From: a virus
Virus record (IMG/VR): IMGVR_UViG_3300024221_000060
Span: 1-24,813 of that record
Direction: 5' to 3' (one strand)
DNA: 24,813 bases
Below are positions 20,583-24,813 of this stretch, piece after piece; position 1 is the first letter of the stretch, and the number at the start of each line of letters is the position of its first letter. A program made the translations under genes and the position numbers. The notes beneath the pieces were generated by a model, which was not told the DNA's origin, did not search any database, and was given only the letters and a program-made list of their open reading frames with translations.

Positions 20583-21301
20583 TGCAGTACACACCCGAAG
20601 CACAGCATAAGCTGAAAGAATACCTAGACACACATGACCTGCCAGCGGGCTTAGGCACAGAAGAAAGCGCTTGCTCCATTGCCGCAATCAACTTGGCAAT
20701 GACGGGCGAACTTACCGACGACATTCCGCCCTGTATGAGTGAAGTTTTAGGGAAGGTTATCATCGCCTTACAAGATGCCATGCCTGATAACATGCGCAAC
20801 AGTCGCAGATATAAAGAGTGGTTGCCTCATGCTGCTGGCACGGGCCGTGAGCGTGAGGAAGAACGACTTGCAGTATTGATGGATTGGCTGTGGGACACGG
20901 TGTTGCCGAAGCTACAGCCGATGGCAGACAAGTTAGGCTTTGGTCTTGAGTGGGCGGCTATGTGCCGTAAACGGACTGTTGCTGCTGCTGTTGCTGCTCG
21001 TGCTGCTGCTGATTATGCTGCTGTTGCTGCTGCTGTTGCTGCTCGTGCTGCTGCTTATGCTGCTCCTTATGCTGCTCGTGCTGCTGCTCGTGCTGCTGCT
21101 CGTGATGCTGCTGCTACTTATGCTGCTCGTGCTGCTGCTCGTGATGCTGCTGCTGCTTATGCTGCTGCTGCTGCTGCTTATGCTGCTGATGCTGCTGCTT
21201 ATGCTGCTCGTGCTGCTGCTACAGATAGCCCCACCTTCTGGCAGGACGTGGATACCATTGGCGTGCTGGAGCGTATGACTTTCTTGGGGGTAAAATCCTG
21301 A
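20582..21301 (+). CDS. Protein with alanine-rich repeat domain
   Basis: Start chosen at ATG 20582 (TGATG overlap). The 239-residue protein has an ordinary domain to about residue 133, including SRRYKEWLPHAAGTGREREEERLAVLMDWLWDTVLPKLQP. Then comes a low-complexity helix (about residues 133-213) of Ala interrupted by Tyr, Arg, Asp and Val, for example YAARAAARDAAAAYA. It ends with DSPTFWQDVDTIGVLERMTF, which returns to normal composition. The repeat is encoded almost only by GCT for Ala with CGT, TAT and GAT. The rigid, amphipathic helix may mediate oligomerisation. Similar Ala-repeat proteins exist in other phages; function unknown. Confidence 0.65.
   Translation: MQYTPEAQHKLKEYLDTHDLPAGLGTEESACSIAAINLAMTGELTDDIPPCMSEVLGKVIIALQDAMPDNMRNSRRYKEWLPHAAGTGREREEERLAVLMDWLWDTVLPKLQPMADKLGFGLEWAAMCRKRTVAAAVAARAAADYAAVAAAVAARAAAYAAPYAARAAARAAARDAAATYAARAAARDAAAAYAAAAAAYAADAAAYAARAAATDSPTFWQDVDTIGVLERMTFLGVKS
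20979..21222 (+). repeat. GCT trinucleotide-rich low-complexity repeat
   Basis: About 244 bases built from GCT triplets with interspersed CGT, TAT, GAT and GTT. Codon use differs sharply from the mixed GCA/GCC/GCG/GCT use elsewhere, which points to recent growth by slippage. The repeat stays in frame with the surrounding gene. Confidence 0.85.
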
Positions 21302-21765
21302 TGCTTATGACAGCAGCAACATGCCTTGCCCTCGCAGTGTATCATGAGGCGCGCGGTGAAGAGATCGACGCACAGAAGGCCGTGGCCGAGGTTGTCCTGA
21401 CCCGCGCAGCACATAGCGACTTCCCCATGACGGTCTGCGGTGTTGTGACCGAGCATCGCACGCCAGCCTCGCGCCCTTGGGCCTGCCAGTTTAGCTTTTA
21501 CTGCGACGGCAAGAGCGACACGCCTACCGACGCGGCAGCATGGCTCACAGCGCAGGAGGTGGCCCGTGAGGCGCTAGACGGCGACATTCTGGGCATAGGG
21601 GCCACGCACTACCATACGACTGCCGTGAAGCCTGTATGGCGGCACGAGTTGGAAGTTGTCGGTGTCATCGGCAGCCATGTGTTCTATAGCGACGGTGGCT
21701 GCCACCTACCAGCCTGCTCAGAGCGGCCAATAATGCGCCCAGAGCGTAAAGGAGAAAGCCAATGA
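21301..21765 (+). CDS. SleB-type cell wall hydrolase (Hydrolase_2)
   Basis: The 154-residue protein has a TGATG overlap with the upstream gene. YHEARGE (residues 14-20, catalytic Glu16), KAVAEVVLTRAAHSDFPMTVCGVV, CQFSFYCDG and GATHYHTTAVKPVW with IGSHVFY cover the whole SleB/CwlJ hydrolase domain. It should cleave peptidoglycan as a lytic transglycosylase. Start ATG 21301 or 21307. No clear signal peptide, although the first 13 residues are hydrophobic. It lies in the early region, far from the endolysin, which is unusual. Confidence 0.85.
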   Translation: MLMTAATCLALAVYHEARGEEIDAQKAVAEVVLTRAAHSDFPMTVCGVVTEHRTPASRPWACQFSFYCDGKSDTPTDAAAWLTAQEVAREALDGDILGIGATHYHTTAVKPVWRHELEVVGVIGSHVFYSDGGCHLPACSERPIMRPERKGESQ

Positions 21766-22034
21766 GCCACCCGATTAGAAAAGCCAGCATTCACACCTTC
21801 CAGCGCGTGGATAGCGACGGCAAAGGTTGCGAATGGATTGCGCGGTTTCACCCTTATAAGACCTACCCTATTTTGTTCAGCGGTAAGACGCGGCAGGAGG
21901 CTGTTGACGCGGCAGAAACGCTTCGTGCGGAGGCGATTGATAAGCATGAGGCTCAATGTATTCACCGTCAGAAGCTGCGCAAACTAGCGGCAGAGCGTAA
22001 GTCGGCGAAAGAGCGCAAGGAGGTGTCGCAATGA
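21762..22034 (+). CDS. Hypothetical basic protein
   Basis: The 90-residue protein has ATGA overlaps at both ends. The N-terminal part (KASIHTFQRVDSDGKGCEWI to FHPYKTYPILFSGKTRQEAVD) is beta-rich and the C-terminal third is a very basic helix (RQKLRKLAAERKSAKERK). AAAGGAG precedes the start. The layout suggests nucleic-acid binding, but no family is recognised. It lies directly before the DnaA-like gene. Confidence 0.58.
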   Translation: MSHPIRKASIHTFQRVDSDGKGCEWIARFHPYKTYPILFSGKTRQEAVDAAETLRAEAIDKHEAQCIHRQKLRKLAAERKSAKERKEVSQ

Positions 22035-22339
22035 ACGCATACACCACGAAATGGCCCACCGCTGTAGAGGGTTCAATGGTAAGCGAACGTCAGCGCAAAG
22101 CAGCGCGCGACATCATCGACCACGTTGCGAGAAAGCACGGCGTTTCTGTGCGGGAAATTATGGACCGAAGCCGCTTACCTTCCATCGTCGCAGCACGCCA
22201 AGAGGCAATGCGCTTAGTTCACAGCACTGGCCTAAAGCTGGGGCAGGTAGGTCTAATCTTCAAACGGGACCACAGCACGGTCCTATCAAACATCCGCAGG
22301 GCAGAGGCCCGCATACAGAAAGGAACGAACAATGTTTAA
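22031..22339 (+). CDS. Stand-alone DnaA domain IV (DNA-binding) protein
   Basis: The 102-residue protein corresponds to the C-terminal domain of the replication initiator DnaA only. Residues about 24-95 read AARDIIDHVARKHGVSVREI, then RSRLPSIVAARQEAMRLVHS, then GLKLGQVGLIFKRDHSTVLSNIRR, including the DnaA signature RDHSTVL (79-85). The AAA+ ATPase domain and the N-terminal domains are absent. It could bind DnaA boxes to mark a phage origin, or compete with host DnaA. It lies in ATGA overlap with the basic protein and overlaps the ssb gene by 8 bases. Confidence 0.82.
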   Translation: MNAYTTKWPTAVEGSMVSERQRKAARDIIDHVARKHGVSVREIMDRSRLPSIVAARQEAMRLVHSTGLKLGQVGLIFKRDHSTVLSNIRRAEARIQKGTNNV

Positions 22340-22715
22340 TCTCATGGTAGCAGGCAACGTCGGCAAGGACGCCGTACTGCGCCGCACGCAATCAGGTGAG
22401 CCTGTATTGGGTTTTTCAGTGGCAGTCGATCAGGGCAAGGACAAGAACGGCACAAAGCGCGACAGCGTATGGGTTAGCTGCTCAGTCTGGGGCAAGCGCG
22501 CAGAAAGCCTTGAGCGCTACATCACAAAGGGCACCAAGATTGTCGTCACTGGCCGACCCGGCGTTGATGTCTACGAGGGCCGGGGTCAGCTTAAACTGTC
22601 TGTCAACGAACTGACGTTTATGGGCGGCGGCAGTGATGCTGGTCAAGGCGATGGTGGCCAGAGCCAAGGCGGCGGCTTTGGCGGCAATGACATGGACGAC
22701 GAAATTCCGTTCTGA
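22332..22715 (+). CDS. ssb: Single-stranded DNA-binding protein
   Basis: The 127-residue protein is short compared with bacterial SSB (about 160-180). The OB fold covers residues about 1-102: MFNLMVAGNVGKDAVLRRTQ, VWVSCSVWGKRAESLERYI, KGTKIVVTGRPGVDVYEGRGQLKLSVNELTF. A Gly/Gln-rich linker ends in the acidic tip MDDEIPF, which in SSB recruits partner proteins. AAAGGA lies before the ATG. It should coat phage single strands and cooperate with ERF. Confidence 0.92.
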   Translation: MFNLMVAGNVGKDAVLRRTQSGEPVLGFSVAVDQGKDKNGTKRDSVWVSCSVWGKRAESLERYITKGTKIVVTGRPGVDVYEGRGQLKLSVNELTFMGGGSDAGQGDGGQSQGGGFGGNDMDDEIPF

Positions 22716-22951
22716 TGAACCCGTGGCGCACAGGAGACCCGGTAGGGATGGGAGAGATATATCTGCCCGACGCCAAGTCTAGCGCCGCGTATGCCAAGGC
22801 TTGCCGGGTAGCACTGATCGACAGCGCCGCCCGGTACGCAATCAACCTACCGACGCTTCAACAGCGCCGAGACTACATCAACAAGCAGCCAGCCGCCTCG
22901 GTGGATGCGCTCAAGGCAAGGATTAGAGAACTATGGGAGAAACAAGAGTGA
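22715..22951 (+). CDS. Hypothetical protein (DUF7696-like)
   Basis: The 78-residue protein starts in TGATG overlap with ssb. It contains DPVGMGEIYLPDAKSSAAYA and RRDYINKQPAASVDALKARI, then ELW. The segment YAINLPTLQQRRDYI followed by a helix is a pattern I associate with a small phage family (possibly DUF7696); unverified. Its end overlaps the next gene by GTGA and carries the GGGAG of that gene. Confidence 0.6.
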   Translation: MNPWRTGDPVGMGEIYLPDAKSSAAYAKACRVALIDSAARYAINLPTLQQRRDYINKQPAASVDALKARIRELWEKQE

Positions 22952-23214
22952 GCAAGGAACTGACGGACAAGATGCGCGCCAAGCTGGCGGCGGGGTTTGC
23001 TGCTGGCGATCAGGCGGAACTGCTGGAAGCGGCGCGGCAAGACGCCAAGGAAGCCGAGGCATATGCGGCGGAACTAGAGGCCAAGCTGGCGAAGGCGGTG
23101 GAGACTTTGGAGAAGCTGGCACGGCTTGGCAACGGCGACCGTTACGGCAACAGCGATGGCAACATGATTGCTCGCGCCACCCTCGCGATACTGAAAGGAG
23201 AGACAGATGAGTGA
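22948..23214 (+). CDS. Helical protein with shared AKLAKA module
   Basis: Start chosen at GTG 22948, overlapping the upstream TGA as GTGA with GGGAG eight bases before; ATG 22933 is an alternative. The 88-residue protein is Ala/Glu-rich and coiled-coil-like (AAELEAKLAKAVETLEKLAR). The EAKLAKA segment and the C-terminal LKGETDE are shared with neighbours at 23207 and 23936. The 3' end carries the AAAGGAG of the next gene within a repeated junction (23182-23213). Function unknown. Confidence 0.55.
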   Translation: MSKELTDKMRAKLAAGFAAGDQAELLEAARQDAKEAEAYAAELEAKLAKAVETLEKLARLGNGDRYGNSDGNMIARATLAILKGETDE

Positions 23215-23515
23215 GGATCTGACATGCACGAACTGCGGTGAATACGTTGGCTCACCGATAGCCGACCGCATAGAGGAGCTAGAGGCACAACAACAAAAGA
23301 CCTATCAAGAGCTGCTGAAGATTACGAAGATACACGATGAGGTGGAGGCCAAGCTGGCGAAGGCGGAGGAGTTGGTTAAAGTCGCATTTAACGAAGGCTT
23401 CTGCGAGGGCATGGATGAAGTGCAGCGGCAAAGAGGCGGAAAGAATTGGTATGAAAGTCGCTCCCGCCAGCGCCTCGCAGAACTAAAAGGAGAGATTGAT
23501 GAGGATGAAATCTGA
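23207..23515 (+). CDS. Small protein with CxxC pair and shared helical module
   Basis: The 102-residue protein begins MSEDLTCTNCGEYVGSPIAD, with Cys7-x-x-Cys10 suggesting half of a zinc ribbon. A helical middle contains EVEAKLAKAEELV and the C-terminus RLAELKGEIDEDEI. The CxxC start and the module resemble the gene at 23936. AAAGGAG lies in the upstream junction repeat. Function unknown. Confidence 0.58.
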   Translation: MSEDLTCTNCGEYVGSPIADRIEELEAQQQKTYQELLKITKIHDEVEAKLAKAEELVKVAFNEGFCEGMDEVQRQRGGKNWYESRSRQRLAELKGEIDEDEI

Positions 23516-23684
23516 CTTCGAGATTCTTATGGACCTTCGAAAAGAGGTTAGTCGTTTGACAGCTTTTCTGGTGCTTGTAAGTTTCGTCAATATGGCGATG
23601 GCTTTTATGTGGGCTGGTCTTGGAGACCGTGTCCTTAAATTAGAGGCATCTATCGCAGAACTAAAAGGAGAGATTGATGACTAA
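23499..23684 (+). CDS. Small membrane protein with shared C-terminal tag
   Basis: Start chosen at ATG 23499 after AAAAGGAGAG. The 61-residue protein has a helical start (DFEILMDLRKEVSRL), one hydrophobic segment (TAFLVLVSFVNMAMAFMWAG, about residues 20-40) and a C-terminus LEASIAELKGEIDD, the same tag as its neighbours. A single membrane helix in an early small gene suggests a host-takeover or superinfection-type function (inference). Confidence 0.55.
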   Translation: MRMKSDFEILMDLRKEVSRLTAFLVLVSFVNMAMAFMWAGLGDRVLKLEASIAELKGEIDD

Positions 23685-23922
23685 AGGCGAATATAGAGTA
23701 GGGGTCAATTTCAATCCCAGCAACGACGACATGGTGAGCCAGATCAAGCGCAAAGCCGCTGATCTGATTGACTTGATTCAAATGGTGCCAACCCCTGAGC
23801 CGGCGTCCCTTGACCCGCAGTTTGCCGAGATCAAGCGCCTTAAAGCACTGGCGCAGACCGAGATTGAAAGCGCAGCCATGTGGGCAGTAAAGGCCGTTAC
23901 AAAGCCACCCTCGCAGAACTGA
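23677..23922 (+). CDS. Hypothetical protein, possibly Acb2-like helical
   Basis: Start chosen at ATG 23677 after AAAAGGAG. The 81-residue protein begins MTKGEYRVGVNFNPSNDDMV. It has two helices, SQIKRKAADLIDLIQM and FAEIKRLKALAQTEIESAAMWAVKAVTKP, the second ending in an AAMWAVKAVT(K) motif. The RVG-x-x-FNPS(ND) start with this helix pair recalls the small anti-CBASS Acb2/Tad1-type phage proteins that sequester cyclic nucleotides. I cannot verify that from sequence memory alone. The end runs into a junction repeat read in another frame. Confidence 0.55.
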   Translation: MTKGEYRVGVNFNPSNDDMVSQIKRKAADLIDLIQMVPTPEPASLDPQFAEIKRLKALAQTEIESAAMWAVKAVTKPPSQN

Positions 23923-23935
23923 AAGGAGAGGCGGA

Positions 23936-24244
23936 ATGAGTGACCCACGATGCGCCAAATGCGGACATCCTCGCAGCAACCACCCCTATCGACACCCGTT
24001 CGTTGGGTCATCCAAGGACGATACTATCGAGGAATTAGAGGCCGACCTACGCAAGATGGCGCTGGATTTTATAGCCGCAGACGGACAGGCAGCAGAGGCG
24101 TATCAGGCCAAGCTGGCGAAAGCGGAGGGCTTATTGGTTGATGCAATGGTTCAGCTAGAAAACGGCAAGATCAAGACGCGCCGCAATTGTGCTTATCTAA
24201 TTGGGAAATTTCTTGCAGAACTGAAAGGAGAAACAGATGAGTAA
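23936..24244 (+). CDS. Small protein with CxxC start and shared helical module
   Basis: The 102-residue protein begins MSDPRCAKCGHPRSNHPYRH: Cys6-x-x-Cys9 followed by two His, a plausible zinc site. The middle has TIEELEADLRKMALDF and EAYQAKLAKAEGLL, and it ends FLAELKGETDE. It shares the AKLAKAE and LAELKGETDE modules with the genes at 22948 and 23207. AAAGGAG lies upstream in the junction repeat. Function unknown. Confidence 0.58.
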   Translation: MSDPRCAKCGHPRSNHPYRHPFVGSSKDDTIEELEADLRKMALDFIAADGQAAEAYQAKLAKAEGLLVDAMVQLENGKIKTRRNCAYLIGKFLAELKGETDE

Positions 24245-24323
24245 TTTTCAAATTTTTATCGTGTCCATTCTATCCGGAACGGCAGCGGGCGTGCTTGCCG
24301 CGTTCTTACAGCACATCAACTGA
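24237..24323 (+). CDS. Very small membrane protein (28 aa)
   Basis: ATG 24237 follows GAAAGGAG in a junction repeat and overlaps the upstream stop by eight bases. The 28-residue frame begins MSNFQIFIVSILSGTAAGVL and is one hydrophobic helix with a short polar end (QHIN). The excellent ribosome binding site makes translation likely. Such peptides could act in membranes; function unknown. Confidence 0.5.
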   Translation: MSNFQIFIVSILSGTAAGVLAAFLQHIN

Positions 24324-24335
24324 AGGGAAAGACAG

Positions 24336-24689
24336 ATGAGTGATGGAAGACCTAAATGGGTACACACGGAATTGTCTGAAAGTAAATTCAGAAAACTGCG
24401 TGGGTTTGGGGCATTTATTTCCCTCGAAGTAAAGAGAGAGATGACTAGTGCAGATACATGCCGTGATTGGACTGAGGCTAAAAACGGAAACGGGAAGGTT
24501 ATCACTCTCCCTCAAGGATGGAGCAAGGTCCTAAACTTTGCTGGCGAGTACTCAGGGTGGGGTCTTCTTGAGTTCAATCACTTAGGTAAAAGCATGGCAG
24601 ACACCGTAAAGAAAATTGACGTCTGGGAAGAGTCAAACTCTTTGGAGAGGGCTGAATATGAACGCCTTAAGAAGAAGTTTGAAGGATGA
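24336..24689 (+). CDS. Hypothetical protein
   Basis: The 117-residue protein begins MSDGRPKWVHTELSESKFRK. The ATG lies in a partial junction sequence (GAAAGACAGATGAGTG-like, without the GCAGAACT half). It has mixed composition with two Cys-poor beta-like stretches (FGAFISLEVKREM; KVITLPQGWSKVLNFAGEYSGWG) and a helical, charged end (SLERAEYERLKKKFEG). It looks more like an independent protein than the module-sharing neighbours. No family recognised. Confidence 0.52.
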   Translation: MSDGRPKWVHTELSESKFRKLRGFGAFISLEVKREMTSADTCRDWTEAKNGNGKVITLPQGWSKVLNFAGEYSGWGLLEFNHLGKSMADTVKKIDVWEESNSLERAEYERLKKKFEG

Positions 24690-24719
24690 CCACCCTAGCA
24701 GAACTGAAAGGAGAACAAG

Positions 24720-24813
24720 ATGGGTGAAGCACCAGAGCGAATTTATCTAGACGGGGATGTTGAAGCCGGTGACGGAATGTTCCCTCGATGCTTTGAGAGC
24801 CCGAAATATGCCA
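24720..24813 (+). CDS. Start of a hypothetical gene, cut by the window end
   Basis: ATG 24720 follows GAAAGGAG in the sixth junction repeat. Thirty-one residues are visible (MGEAPERIYLDGDVEAGDGM onward, acidic). The frame is open to the last base. No family can be assigned from this fragment. Confidence 0.5.
   Translation, partial: MGEAPERIYLDGDVEAGDGMFPRCFESPKYA

Larger units (their letters stand above)
23182..24722 (+). repeat. Six dispersed copies of a gene-junction repeat
   Basis: Copies at 23182-23213, 23474-23503, 23652-23680, 23910-23940, 24211-24240 and 24694-24722 share the core GCAGAACTGAAAGGAG (A/G variants; the first copy has GCGATACTG), then a short spacer and ATG. Each supplies the ribosome binding site of the following gene. 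In four copies it also encodes the upstream protein's end (LxELKGE(T/I)D or similar). In the fourth copy it is read in another frame, and the sixth lies wholly between genes. Confidence 0.85.

Noticed and set aside
20979-21222. Diversity-generating retroelement variable region or CRISPR-like array
   Set aside because: The repeat is a plain GCT tract without template repeat, reverse transcriptase or spacers.
20940-21278. Leucine-rich frame overlapping the alanine-repeat gene
   Set aside because: It is the +1/-1 reading of the GCT repeat (CTG gives Leu); the Ala frame has the proper start, flanking domains and coupling.

Overview
The window is a piece of a tailed, siphovirus-like phage (or prophage) genome, most likely infecting an alphaproteobacterium of the Rhodobacterales/roseobacter type. 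The tail genes resemble those of gene transfer agents and TP901-1-like siphophages. A GapR (DUF2312) homologue is encoded, a family largely confined to Alphaproteobacteria. Several small proteins look like those I remember from marine roseophages; that last point is recall, not a search. Genes are tightly packed, with many ATGA, GTGA and TGATG stop/start overlaps. Both ends of the window cut through genes. I see no integrase, terminase, portal, capsid, tRNA or CRISPR array here.

Layout. (1) 1-9825, plus strand: connector and tail genes in canonical order. These are head-tail joining, HK97 gp10-like, DUF3168 tail completion, TP901-1-like tail tube, two tail-assembly chaperone frames joined by a probable -1 frameshift site, tape measure, a Dit-like protein, a hub protein, a DUF6950/NlpC-like protein, the J-like tip protein, a tail fibre and a small fibre-associated protein. 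(2) 9829-12915, plus strand: accessory virion or adhesin genes, including a protein with a C1q-like C-terminus, a protein of thirteen exact 23-residue repeats, and a BppU-N-like protein. (3) 12925-14134, plus strand: lysis cassette of two small membrane proteins (holin candidates), a lipoprotein with a C-terminal membrane segment (unimolecular spanin), and an M15 peptidase endolysin. (4) 14186-17351, minus strand: a nine-gene recombination operon with an ERF single-strand annealing protein, a coiled-coil protein, a possible NinB/Orf-like protein, a GapR-like protein, an HNH/Ref-like nuclease and small unknowns. It converges on the lysis cassette across an inverted repeat, and begins at a divergent promoter region at about 17352-17447. 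(5) 17448-24813, plus strand: early/replication region with a PDDEXK nuclease, a small winged-helix protein, a 0.5-kb non-coding stretch rich in potential hairpins, a set of small genes, an OB-fold plus winged-helix protein, an alanine-repeat protein, a SleB-type hydrolase, a stand-alone DnaA domain IV protein and SSB. It ends in a run of small genes separated by a repeated junction sequence that carries the ribosome binding site.

How it works together. The rightward late operon builds the connector and tail and then lyses the cell through holin, peptidase and spanin. The leftward operon and the rightward early genes supply annealing recombination (ERF plus SSB), nucleases, and probable access to host replication proteins (DnaA-IV, GapR-like). 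The most unusual items are the structured non-coding stretch at 17970-18432, the shuffled junction repeats at 23182-24722, the 23-residue repeat protein, the SSB-like tip on ERF, and the lone DnaA DNA-binding domain.
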